The notes beneath the pieces are model-generated. The model was given only the letters and a program-made list of their open reading frames with translations. It was not told the DNA's origin and ran no database searches. This document shows, in pieces, positions 34,703 through 45,499 of a stretch of DNA of 64,000 nucleotides. Source of the stretch: Acanthococcus lagerstroemiae (taxonomy: Eukaryota; Arthropoda; Insecta; Hemiptera; Eriococcidae). Each line of letters begins with the position of its first letter. Position 1 is the stretch's first letter. A program made the translations under genes and the position numbers. The stretch is from contig CM063113.1 in NCBI GenBank assembly GCA_031841125.1, positions 26,929,312-26,993,311 of the forward strand, given 5' to 3'.

Positions 34703-35094
34703 AGGGACGTACCAATAAGGGGAGGTAAGTTTACCCCCTCCCCCTTCCCCGTAGGAATTTTTCAGTTCGGCGAGTTGGAAAATCCAAGATCCAACAAGTT
34801 AAAAGTGTGTTGTTTGTTTTTTTTTGGTTTTTTTCTTCTTCTTCTTCTTTGATGCCTAGGAATTGAGTTGAGAAGTTGGGAAAACCCAAGACAAAAAGGT
34901 TTTTCTTCTTTTGCTTTAATACTTGGGAATTTTGAGTTGAGTCAGTTGGAATGGAAAAGTCCAACAGGTCAAAAGGTTTTTTTGTTTCAATGCTTGGAAA
35001 TTCTGAGTTGAGTCAGTTAGGACTTTCACAATTTTACTGTTCTCCCCCCCCCCCATTAAATACTCTTCGGTACGTCCTCCCGTTGAAGATTTTC
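34703..35094. mobile_element. TIR element, GGGACGTACC ends, copy 1
   Basis: Left CAGGGACGTACC and right GGTACGTCCT are inverted. The interior has two to three ~80-bp repeats with 'gttgagtcagttgga', and 'ccaacaagttaaaagtgtgt' shared with the copy at 44877. C-rich and T-rich runs mark the inner edges of both ends. Confidence 0.65.
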
Positions 35095-35099
35095 ACTAA

Positions 35100-35940
35100 A
35101 AATATGAAAATCAGTTGCGCTGCGTACACTATTAGATGGAAATGCACTACGACCATTTGTCTTTCAAAGAAACGCACCGCTGAATGCGAATGTCAGTGGC
35201 GCTACGCCGACGACGTATCTTTACTACCACTCTTGCATCTAACCCCGTTTTATATACAGAGCTCATCAATGTAGTAGTGGAAGTGGTTTTCCGAATGCGT
35301 TCCACTTGGATACGCACATCAAAATCTTCAACGGGCTGTTTGTCAGTATTATTGTCGACAAACTAAATTGTACTTTTTTATGCGGGATACTTCACAGATC
35401 TTTACGCGGTAGATTTCTCAATTCTCACCCTGGCAATATCTATTCATCCCTCAGATTTCGAAACCTCAGTCTCGAGTTACATTCGTACTCTACAAGTGTC
35501 GTTGCCGCCGCCCTTGTTCCTTCGTAGTCGCCGAACAAAACGTACGTCCCAGTCGAGACCAGTCGAGGGTGCGATCGGATAAGGGTGAAACTGAAGAGGG
35601 CTGGAACCCTTCCGCCGATATCGGAACCGGGATACCGATCTCGATCAGGTTGCAAGTCGCTTTTATTGATAGTTGTTGCCATTTCATCGGCGACGCGCGA
35701 CCTTGCATTGTCAGTTGATTGGTTACTGTGTCGATCTCTCTGCCGCCGATCATTCACGTGGTGCTAATGAAGGACGCACTCGCGGCTCCAGGTCAGGTGC
35801 CTGTGTGCCGCATGAATGGCGGGAAAATGAAAGCACGTTCGCGATTACAAGTAGCCCGGTTTTCGTTACCATAGTTTCTTTCGTATTCGAACGCTATCGA
35901 GCCCGAAGTCGAGTAGTCCTCTTGGTTGAGAGAAAATCAA
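35100..35940 (+). promoter_or_regulatory. CpG-richer stretch, possible internal promoter
   Basis: CpG-rich and stop-poor on both strands from about 35160 to 35900, like the stretches at 1.1-1.8 and 12.8-13.9 kb. ORFs of 60-107 codons overlap in several frames and look like composition artefacts. It ends at the possible exon at 35941. Confidence 0.25.
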
Positions 35941-36004
35941 ATGGCTTACGCTGAATGGCAAACCATTGACTGGATGTGGATTGGTCCCTCGAGCAGTGCT
36001 GTTG
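35941..36004 (+). CDS. Possible short first coding exon, unknown product
   Basis: ATG 35941 in a good context (TCAAATGG) opens a 21-codon frame, MAYAEWQTIDWMWIGPSSSA then V. It runs to a donor-like TTG|GTGAGA (GT at 36005), phase 1. I do not recognise the peptide and see no acceptor exon to join. The evidence is only start context, donor and CpG-rich surroundings. Confidence 0.18.
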
Positions 36005-36529
36005 GTGAGATCTCGTATGTAATCGTTTTATCGAACTCGTTTCGCCAGAAGTGGTGAAAACGTTGCACAGCTGGCGTCCGAATTGAGTTTCGCTATTTGT
36101 ATCCAGTTTGGGATGCCCTGGAAAACCGGCCTAATGAGAACGTAGTTTTAGGTCCTTTTCTCGGGACAGAGTAAGCATTAGCCTGTAGTCGTACTAGGTC
36201 CGGCAGGTTTGTGTAAACTCATGCACATTATCATGAACGTATGGCAGAACTTTCAAAAGCTTAAGGATCAGTTTTAGAATCTGAGGCACCGATCTGACTC
36301 CCCCGGGTCTACAATAGTGGAAAAGAAGGGGTGAATATCAGTGGGGAATGGTTATAAAATTTTCGTGAATGTTACATTATGGATGTTGAATGCGAGATTA
36401 TCAGATTTCTGAATTCGATTTTTGTGTTATTTTAACCATAATTTCGAAATTGTGGTACCTAAAGTAGCTGAGATTGGTGGAGTGAAATCTGTTGTGAATT
36501 ACAATATTATTAGAGGAGTCCTTATTTTC

Positions 36530-38085
36530 GACCATCGAAATTTCATATCGGACGTCCTAGGTCGGTTTTAGTTTGATAAATGAAATATTTCTGAATTAAC
36601 TTTGAGGAACATGTACTTCAACCCCCCCCCCCTTCCTCTTATGGAAAAAGTACCCTAAAAGTTCGACATTTTGGACTATATTTTTTTCTCACCCTTAACA
36701 GCGTTAAAATGCACTCACGTGGTTTTCAAAAGTTCATTCATTATTGATAAAACGTAACAAAGCTTAATTTCACCAGTATATGGTAATGACCCTGAGGGAG
36801 TGGCCTCAACGGAGAAGAACGAGCGAGAAAAAATTGGAAACTTGAGATCGAGGTTGACTTATTGGTATTTGAAATCGCTGAATTCAATACAGTCCTGGCG
36901 ATAGTTTTTACATCCGACTCTTCGGCGTGCCGCTAAAAGGGTGGCGGTGAAATACAGCCCGGTAGAGATAAAAAGAGGGCCTGGGGAAATTTCCACGGAC
37001 CTCCCTCTCTTTCCAGTTCATTTTATTCGTTTGTTAAATGGGAAAAAATTATAAACTACAGGATAAGAGGTTTCTTTCATGGTATAAGGAGTGCTTGCGG
37101 ATTTGATGTACATTATGATGTAGCAGTAAGCGTTGAAATTCAGGCCTTGTAAAAATATCGGCCCCCTCCCCTGAAAGTCCGGGCCTGAGGGATTTCCCCC
37201 ATTCTCCCCCCTCTCTCGTCAGAGTTGTTGAAATATTAGCCATTTTTCAAGATAGTATTCAATTTGTTAGTATTCAAGGTCGCTAAATTCAGTTCGGATA
37301 ATTTTTTCATCTGGCTGCCGGGGGGGGGGGAGGCACTAAGCTAATAAGGATCACAAATTAGTCATTTTCTTGGGACGGTATTCAATTTGTACGATTTCGA
37401 GTTAGCTGAATTCAATCCTAGAGTTAATTTTTACGTTCGAACCTATCGGGTATAATTGAAGATGGAGGGGGGGGGGGTTCATCAATAATTTTTCTTCAAT
37501 ATGGTATTCAATTTGCAGGTTCTCAAAGTTGCTGAACAGGATTCTCGTATGATTTTCATATCAGATTCTTGAGGTACTGGATTAACCGGGGAAGGGGGTC
37601 GCATGTACAAATTATCTTCAAAACTGAATTCAACGATGACCTCAAAACCTCTAAAAATCGAACCCAATTTAAGAAAATTTTCCTACATTGGACCCATATT
37701 ACCATTAGTGACCCACCGGAGGCTCGAATGCAAAACAGTCCCCAGAATTTAATTCAGCAAATTCAAAAACGTATCAAACTTCGGATTCAAAAAGTGGCTA
37801 CTATTTGACACCCACTCCTTCTAATAAGTAGCACTCTATAGAGAGTCGAATATTGAAACAATTCCCAACCAAAAAAAGAAAAATGTGGTTAAAAACGTTA
37901 AATCTTAATTTCTTTTTTTTTTTCAATGGGAGGGGGCTAGAGGCATGTGTTTCTCTTATTCGATTGACCCGAAACTTCGTAGGATTATTTTTATCTCATT
38001 GAAACTGGTCTTGGGACGTCACCGAAAAAATTCGAAAAAGAAATCGTTAAGAGTAAATAAAGACGACCCTGTTACCGATGTTAAA
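36530..38085. repeat. Compound repeat with inverted A-modules around satellite
   Basis: A reverse-oriented A-module (36535-36790) and a forward one (37860-38080) bracket about 1 kb of degenerate ~110-bp satellite. The satellite is marked by 'gaattcaa', 'ctcaaagttgctgaa' (reverse) and 'gacctcaaaacct' (forward), with G runs at 37321 and 37461. A MITE-like insertion lies at 36958-37215. The inverted module arrangement suggests a foldback-type element. Confidence 0.55.
36958..37215 (+). mobile_element. Short interspersed element M1, copy 1
   Basis: About 250 bp from 'cggtagagataaaaagaggg' to 'gcctgagggatttcccc', repeated at 40146-40385 with about 85 percent identity, including 'ggtttctttcatggtataa' and 'gtaagcgttgaaattc'. 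The ends share GGGCCTG(A/G)GGG(A)ATTTCC in direct orientation. No ORF. Confidence 0.75.
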
Positions 38086-38089
38086 TATG

Positions 38090-39255
38090 AGGTTTTTTAG
38101 ATAGTTGAATTTCTTGACGTAAAAGTATCAGGTATAGCCACTTGGAGCTGATTTTGTAATTTCAAACCAGAATTAAGAATTCAGTCTAGCAACAATGATC
38201 AAATTTTGTTCTATTTCGTGAATCCTGTAGATTTGAAAATTAATAATTTTGCGAACTTTCAAATTCGAAACCCTTGGGAATTAGAAGAAAGGAAGACAAA
38301 AAATAGTTTTAGCAAAGAAACAAGTCCATATTTTTTTCTTGAGGAGTGGCCTCCTAAATTTTCATCATATTTTCGTACATAACGAAGAAAATTTCTTGAT
38401 GGCCACTTGTAGTTTGACTGTGAATATCCGACTTCTCATTATACATTTAATTACCGGTTTATACTGTATTTACATAAGTTTCCAGTTTAACGTAGAAAAG
38501 CAAGTAGCAAGGTAGAATGGGTGAAATAACTTGAAGGGGAGTGTAAATTTCTTAAATTTGTACATTGGCTAAAATTGTTTTGTTTAGAAGCCGAATTACT
38601 TATTTTTAGGTCTGAATAAGCGACTAGTAAATCTACTTCTACTTGAAAATTATAATGTTTACAACAACCAGGTTCGGCTATCGACATTTTCCCCAACTAC
38701 AGAGTTAAAAAAAAAAAACAAAAAAAAAACTTTATGTAAAAAAAACAGGTAAATTATTTACAGAACTCGAATTATGTTTATTTTATAATTTATGATAAGA
38801 AAATTTTCAATGCCGTCAATTTCCCGACTGTATTAAGATTTATGATGGAAAAGTTTCAGTGATTATTTCCCAACTGTTGAGAAAGCTTGAGTTCTCCCCT
38901 GTTTACAACCAGTGTGCGATTTTCAATTGAACTGCATTCTTTTGATGAACCAAGAGAGGAAATACGTTCAACTGAACCCTTCTTTTTTTCTGACGTTTTC
39001 AGGCCGGATAAGAATATGTCACCATTGGAAATTGAAATTAGAATAGTGTAGCCATATACATAAATTTTCCATCGACTATTCGATTCTGTCTCACAATTTT
39101 TACAGTGCACTAGCTTTTAAAGTGGGCACAATTTGGCATATGGCCTCTTTCGCCTCATCTGCCCGATGTTTCCCGAGTTTTAAAATGCGACCATAGAATA
39201 ATACTGAAAACGCATTTATAAACCTTAAAAACCTAATATTTGATATTCATTCTAT
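38090..39255. other. No gene recognised
   Basis: AT-rich with A runs near 38707-38748. Short ORFs only. Confidence 0.5.
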
Positions 39256-39259
39256 AATT

Positions 39260-39950
39260 CGCAGAAATTTTTTCCACCCCTCCCATTAATGCTACAACTT
39301 GGACTATCGAGTGAAAGCAATATCAAAACCGAATTCAGTGACTTGAGGAGCCTAGACTATATGATATCCTAGTGTAATTCATGCACGTTTTGTCCCGCTT
39401 CCTATTCCTCTCATGAGTACCAGAATCTTGAATTTTAGATCAAATCATCGTCAGTTATGAACTAAATGACCCGAATGAAAACTAATAGTTCATACCCATG
39501 ATGTAATTCATGAGAATTTCTACCTCTCCTCACTTTTTGTACAGGCCACGATTTCGAACTTCATTAGAATCGAAATAGTATCAATCACCTTCTTGCTGGA
39601 AACGCAGTTTGGCACGCATATGTATATTATGAAAATTTTGTTTTCCCCCTTTCCCTGGGTACTAAATTTCCAATAGTGAGACGAGTTCTCTGATGGCGCT
39701 ATCTAAGTTTAAGAAGTTATAGTATCAAAGTGCTCAGTCCACTTCCCCATCGCGTACACTACCCCTCTGAAAAAACCAGGAAATATACAATTTGATATGT
39801 GCTTTGTCCAAAAGGGAGGAGGTCCTGGGAATGAATAGGTACCACACAAGGAAATAGATCCGAGGCTAGTTACAGCCTGACGAGAAAAGAGGGCCGATGG
39901 GACTTTTTCGTAGATGAAATTTTCTGACAATCCAGTTGAAAAAGTTTTAA
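39260..39950 (+). repeat. Degenerate ~110-bp satellite, further block
   Basis: Words such as 'aaccgaattcagtgacttga' and 'gaactaaatgacc' at roughly 110-bp steps relate it to the satellite at 31080-31740. Divergence is high. Confidence 0.4.
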
Positions 39951-39955
39951 GTACA

Positions 39956-40085
39956 GTCAACCGGGATAGACACCGGCGGTAATATCGGCCATACCTTACA
40001 TCTTCTGTAGGAGTGCTAGTTTCGTTATCAGACAAGTCATGAGTGGTCGATATTACCATCGATGTCCGATATTACCCCAGTTGAT
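39956..40085. mobile_element. Small MITE with GGTAATATCGG ends
   Basis: The left arm CAGTCAACCGGGATAGACAC and then GGTAATATCGG is partly inverted to the right arm, which read from its end gives CAACTGGGGTAATATCGG. About 130 bp in all. A 116-codon reverse ORF (39709-40059) runs across it but shows no recognised domain, so I do not call it a gene. Confidence 0.5.
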
Positions 40086-40145
40086 GTTATACTCAGAAGC
40101 ACAAATCCTTGGAAATCAGTTCTGCTAGTGGAAGAAGCAGCACTG

Positions 40146-40390
40146 TAGGGAGAAAAAGAGGGCCTGGGGGAATTTCCACGGGCCTCCCTTTCCTTCCAGT
40201 TCATTTTGTTCTTTTGTCAGATGGGAAAAAATTATAAGCTACGGGATAAAAGGTTTCTTTCATGGTATAAAGGATGATTGCTGATTTGATGTACAGCATG
40301 ATGTAGCCGTAAGCGTTGAAATTCGGGCCTTTAAAAAATACCGGGCCTCCCTGAAAGTCCAGGCCCGGGGTATTTCCTCCACCTCCTCTC
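40146..40390 (+). mobile_element. Short interspersed element M1, copy 2
   Basis: Second copy of the element at 36958-37215, same orientation, from 'ctgtagggagaaaaagaggg' to 'cccggggtatttcc'. It also lies within or beside the ~110-bp satellite, suggesting either a preference for it or carriage as part of the compound repeat. Confidence 0.75.
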
Positions 40391-40499
40391 GTCAGAATTC
40401 GGAATAAGAATTAAGGAGCTCGACCAAGATAGTATCCTGGGCACAGATTTTTCTCGTTTGCCCAGGGTAGTACAACCGTAAACAAAATAATAGGTACTC

Positions 40500-42420
40500 T
40501 GTCAAGAGTGTACCGAGGAGGGAAAAGGATGGGGGGAGTCTCTCCTCTTTTTAAAGGTTTGAGAATTAGCTTCAGTTGGAAAATCAGTGCCCCTCATTTG
40601 GAAAATTTGAGATTTTTTGGCATTTTGCCTGTTTTTTCAACCCGAGTTAGTAACAAGGAACCTGAAAAAGTCGAGGCTTTTCAGCTAATGCTATGTCTGA
40701 CAGTCTTCGTCTAAGCGAGTCTTAAGATGATTTGAGAGTGTCTTTGTACATCTTCATGAGTTTTTATTACTTTCAATAAATCTTGATTCGTAATCGGAAC
40801 CAGATTTCATGAAGTCCAACGAGTCGTAACACAGTTCACACTGATGCGCACACACATTAGGTCCGCAATAAGTGTATATTGTTTCCAGTCCGATTAGAGA
40901 TGCTGGAGAACAAGTACCCATATTCTGTATGAGGAAACCAAAACCGCATTCTATCAACCAGTTTTCGTATCTTCGATCTGAATTGTAGCTAGTTTTTCTT
41001 CTCGAGCGCTCCTCGAACAGAAAATAATGCCCGGTTGCAGTTGCGCATATCGATTACGCACAATTTCAAAGGCGAGTGCTTATTACCTTGCTCAGTGCTC
41101 GGCTCGTAGAGACTAAAATTGAATTTGCTTCGCTGTGGAATACCTTTGTGCTTTCGTACCTTGAGTGCTTTTGTCCTCGGTTATAAAATTGCTGTTGAAA
41201 AGGTCACGTCGTGGAAAATTAGTTCGAAGCTCGAAGATCGAACCTTCTCCTTCGTGCCTCCGGCTTCTTTCGTAAATAATTGGGTTTTGTACATTATTCG
41301 TATAAATACGTCCACGTAACTTAGTTGGTTATTCGCGAATATTCAAGCTCCTACGTGCGAAATATAAGCACTATGAGTACTGCATGCGTTCCTACGCACG
41401 TTTTTAAATAGTATGGTTCAGTGGGCGACTGGGCGTTTGAAAAAGTACAGTTATTCGAAGACTGCAGAACATTGCAATCGATGTATGGGAGAACATCGAA
41501 GAAATCGTGGGAACCAGTAATGAGGAAAGTGGAAGAAAGTTGCAGCAGCAAATCTCTTAACTTATATGAATGTACGAGTAGGTATGTGTTCGCGGCTATA
41601 AAACCAGGACGGTATGATTTGCGCCGGAGATGAGCCGATGAGCTGCCTGAACGGACACATGAAGTAATTTATGAATCTGAATTAATCAGCCACACGTTGA
41701 GCTGTTTCAAGACGGCGCCAAATACGGTTGGCTGGTTAGGTGGAAAACGAGAAAAAATTAATTTAAAACAATTTTAAAACAAGACCTCCGTTCTCGGTGT
41801 TGGTATGAAATAGAGGATTAACATGATAGCAACCAAATGCTGACCTGGATAGTGCATTATGTCTTGTACATGTCTGCTGGAATGTGAAACGCAGGTAGCT
41901 AATGTGCTGGTGGCTCCAGAAAAAGAATTTTTGAGGAATATATCGCAACTTCAGTGGAACTTAAAGTTATTAAAAAATGTGGAATTTTCAGAGAACACAA
42001 AGGGCATTGTCGCCAACTGCGATGATATCTCACTGGGTGACAAGTTGTCTGTTATCAGTGACATTTACACGATTTCAAACAGATAATTTTCAAATAGTTT
42101 ATCAAGTCGGCTTTTATATGGAAAATCATAAGAATAAGTTTTGTTGAGATTGAAATCTTCTTCAATTTGGGTAAACTTCCAAGTTTTCTATACGTTAAAA
42201 TTGTTATCATTACTCTCCCATAAGCAAATGTACAGTGACATCCATCCAGTGAGCATTCCCGACATTGCCTAATACAGTCTGCATGAATCACAATAAATTG
42301 CGCAGAATCAATCTTCTAATAATAAAATAATTCTTAATCAGAAAGTTTCTCTAATTTTTCAATAATGGCTCATGTTTATATTTTTAATTTTACTTTTTGT
42401 AATAAATCATCTACAGCCGT
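40500..42420. other. No gene recognised
   Basis: Contains a moderately CpG-richer stretch at 41030-41640. ORFs of 60-78 codons have no recognised domain or clear splice borders. Confidence 0.5.
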
Positions 42421-42429
42421 TGCAATCAG

Positions 42430-43110
42430 AAATACTGAAGTTGTGTCATTGTTCTTCCAAAGTGTGTCTAACACTGAATATACATACTTAGTTATGTTGT
42501 TCCTGCGCTAGAGAAAGTACAAAAACTATTGACACAAGTGTAGTATTGTTGTTGCTCCTCTTAACACAGTATGGAATCAGTTGACATAAGTGCAGTATTG
42601 TTGTTGTTCCTATCGACAAAGTACAAAAACTATTGACCTATGTGCAGTATTGTTGTTGCTCCTCTTGACCCAGTATGTAAACACCTGGTATAAGTGCTGT
42701 ATTGCTGTTGTTCCACTATAGACACAGTACCTGTGAAAACAATTGACATGAGTGCAGTTATGTCATTTTTTCATTAGACATAGCACAAATACTTTTGACA
42801 CTAGTGGTAGTATTGTTGTTGTCTGCTAGACACAGTACATAAATAATTGAGATAAGTGTCTGCATTGTTTAGTGTCCATTTCTGAGTGTGAGTGAACTTG
42901 GTAATATTCCGTGTGTAGGGTGTGCCAATTCACATTTATTTCTCTTCTGTATTCCAGAGCGCTTTCGGCTGTTATGCCATCATCAGTTTGTTCCATGAGG
43001 CACAGTATGAAAACAGTTGATCCAGGTGTGCGGTATTGTTGTTCTTTTCTGTTATACCTACACTAGATGCCAAGACTAGATGCAGTATGAAAACTGTTGT
43101 AATTGAAAAC
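42430..43110 (+). repeat. ~60-bp satellite, block 1
   Basis: About nine degenerate units with 'cagtatgaaaacagttgaca' (or a variant), then 'taagtgcagtattgttgttg' and 'ttcc.ctagaca'. Typical spacing is 58-65 bp. It resumes at 44510-45480. Confidence 0.8.
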
Positions 43111-43122
43111 GTATTGGTTGGA

Positions 43123-43320
43123 AACGAAGTTTTATTTGCATACCTATTCATGAAAGAGTTTAGCAGTTAGTCAAGTATCAGTATGAGAAGCGAGTTATCA
43201 GTATACAAGTCAGAACCAATTGATGAGTAATACCTACCAGTTGGTTCTGACTTGTATAAGTACTGATAACTCGCTTGTCAACTCTTTCATGAATACACAA
43301 GGTATGCAAATAAAACTTTG
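43123..43320. repeat. Foldback palindrome, ~200 bp
   Basis: The left arm ('aagttttatttgcatacc', 'attcatgaaagagtt', 'gcgagttatcagta', 'caagtcagaaccaa') is reversed in the right arm, ending 'ggtatgcaaataaaactt'. Arms of about 85-90 bp have small indels and a short centre near 43215. It could be a MITE. No target duplication recognised. Confidence 0.85.
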
Positions 43321-43329
43321 TTTAGTTAT

Positions 43330-43950
43330 ATCTAAATTTACAAGTATAGGTGTATTATGAAGATATATTATGTGCAGTGCTGCTGGTATACCTATTTGGT
43401 GTAAAATATTAAAGTAGGTGTGTATCAGTTCTCTCAAACTGAATGACGAGAGCTTGGCATGTAGAATACATGAGTATGGAATGATTATAAAGTGTAGAAA
43501 ATACGTACACGAAATGAATGTGAAGTATATAAATGTATAAAATCAATTTAAAGTATAAGAGGTACAAACTTGAAGGTTACGCCTAGCAAGCAGTCTAGGC
43601 TGATGAAAATTTTGGTGGTGTACTCTGAGAGGTCAAGCGATAATGTATCTGCTGGAGGAGAAAGAGGTGGTGTGTTAAGATACAGTAAAAATTTGACTAA
43701 TGTAGGCTTAGACCCTTCTGTGTGGATTTTGAGACTGCTTGAGTGGGTTGATGTGTCATTCCAAAGTAGGTACCGCTGAGGTTGAATCTGAAGGATGTAT
43801 ATTCATGGAATTTCGCTTGATGGCAAGACTTAGGAAGTTAATGTTGCTGCAGAAAAATGAGGTCATACTATACTAGGAGGTAACTCTTTAGGCTGAGGCC
43901 CTTCTTTAATAACAATAGACCACTTGAGTTGGTTGATGTGACCTGCCAAA
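43330..43950. other. No gene recognised
   Basis: Short ORFs only (69 codons from 43570). Unassigned sequence between the palindrome and a pogo-like MITE. Confidence 0.45.
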
Positions 43951-43953
43951 ATA

Positions 43954-44130
43954 CAGTAGAAGTTGGTTATAACGATGCCGCTTATGATGATATGCTGCTT
44001 ATAACGATGTGATTTTCAAGTCGGGTCAGAGGTAATATAAGAGAAACAGTATCAGTTTGAGCAAAATATTATTAGGTTTAACGACGGAAAACTGGATTCC
44101 CTTAAACATTGTTATAATGGATTTCTACTG
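43954..44130. mobile_element. pogo/Tigger-like MITE
   Basis: Ends CAGTAGAAGTTGGTTATAAC and GTTATAATGGATTTCTACTG are inverted, matching the CAGTAGAA...TTATAA form of pogo-group termini. TA precedes the left end. The right flank is TC, so the TA duplication is incomplete. 177 bp, no coding. Confidence 0.75.
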
Positions 44131-44509
44131 TCTAGCTAACACGAAGCTGAAGAATATATAGCAATCTTCTGCTTCCATAGTATGGCGGTGGTGTAGGTAA
44201 TTGCAAGTTAATAAAAGCTTTTTCCAATGTTGAAATTTTGAGAACTTGGAATAATAGGAGCCTGTAAGGTAGAATTCCTTTCATGTGAAAGTAATCTTCA
44301 GTAAGTCCAACTTTGTTCGGATAGATTTTCCCAGTTGAAAGTTCACGTGGAGATTTTTCAGAGGGTAGGTGTCGCGCGGTATTTGAAGAGGCTACAGTGT
44401 AACTTCTCATGGTTTGTGCTCGATTCTGTTTCTATGGCCTTCAGCCGATACTTGTACATAACACTCCGCTGTTAGTCATCGATTGTCTGATGATTTGGGT
44501 AAGAATTCA

Positions 44510-45480
44510 GTAAATAGTAAAGTATAATATGAAACACTATCAACACAAGTGTGGGTACCTATTGTTATTTCGCTCGATACAGCATGAAAATACTTGACAT
44601 AAGTGCAGTTTGATTGTGGTCCCACTAGGCCCAGTATGAAAACTGCTTACTTACTCGTAGTTTGGTTGTTGTTCCCTTAAATACTGCGTAAACAGATGGG
44701 TGCAGTAGATACCTGAGACATTTTATTGGACATATACCATAGAAACAATTGACGCAAGTGCATTCTGTCATTGTTCCGCTGGACCAAGCACGAAAACAGT
44801 TAACTTATTTGTACAAGTAGTTTTATTGTTGTTCCCTGCGGAACAGTGTAAACAGTTGAATACCGTTGGTATTAATCAGGGGCGTACCAGTTTGGGGTTG
44901 GGGTAACTCCCCCCGTAGGATTTTTCTCTCAGCAGTTGAGAAAATTTACCATTTTAGTCAGGGACAAAAATAAGGGAGGGCCTGGAAGCCTCCATCGAAG
45001 TTGCAAAATTTTAGTAGATGATATAGATGGATCAAAAGTTGGGGAAATCCGACAAGTTAAAAGTGTGTTTTTTTTCTAGCCAATACAGAGAAATTTTGAT
45101 TCTTGGAAATATTAATTTCAGCCAGATGGGCAGTTGGGACTTTCACAATTTTTGCCTCCCGCCTCCCCCCTCAAAAAAATTCTTTGCTATGTTCTTGATA
45201 CGAATGCAGAAATTATAGATACAAGTGCAGTTCTATCATTGTTCCGCTAGCTGCAGCATGAGAACAGTTTAACACAGGTATAGTGTTGTTGCTCCGGTAG
45301 ACAAATTATGAAAACAGTTAGTAGGAATGCTGTTTTGTGACATGAGTGCAGATTTGTCATGGTTCTGCTGGATATAATATGTAGTATGTAAATAGTCAAT
45401 GCAAGTGCAATCCTCTGAACATTTATGGAAGTAGTCGACGTAAAATTGCACTGTTGCGTTGTTGAAATATAGTTTCTGCG
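44510..45480 (+). repeat. ~60-bp satellite, block 2
   Basis: Same unit as 42430-43110 ('agcatgaaaacagttgaca', 'aagtgcagtt', 'attgttgttcc'), more diverged and interrupted by the element at 44877-45205. Confidence 0.7.
44877..45205. mobile_element. TIR element, GGGACGTACC family, copy 2, right end eroded
   Basis: Begins CAGGGGCGTACCAGTTTGGG. The interior shares 'gacaagttaaaagtgtgttt' and 'gttgggactttcacaattt' with 34703-35094 in the same order. The right terminus is too diverged to recognise. A short second motif, 'cagggacaaaaataaggg', lies inside at 44960. Confidence 0.6.
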
Positions 45481-45499
45481 TACTGACTCAAAATCAGAG

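Noticed and set aside
39709..40059. 116-codon - strand ORF, considered as a transposase tail
   Set aside because: It runs across a small MITE and unrelated flanking sequence, with no catalytic or DNA-binding motif seen.
42430..45480. CRISPR-like array of ~60-bp repeats
   Set aside because: Units are contiguous and degenerate without unique spacers, in an insect-type genome. It is an ordinary satellite.
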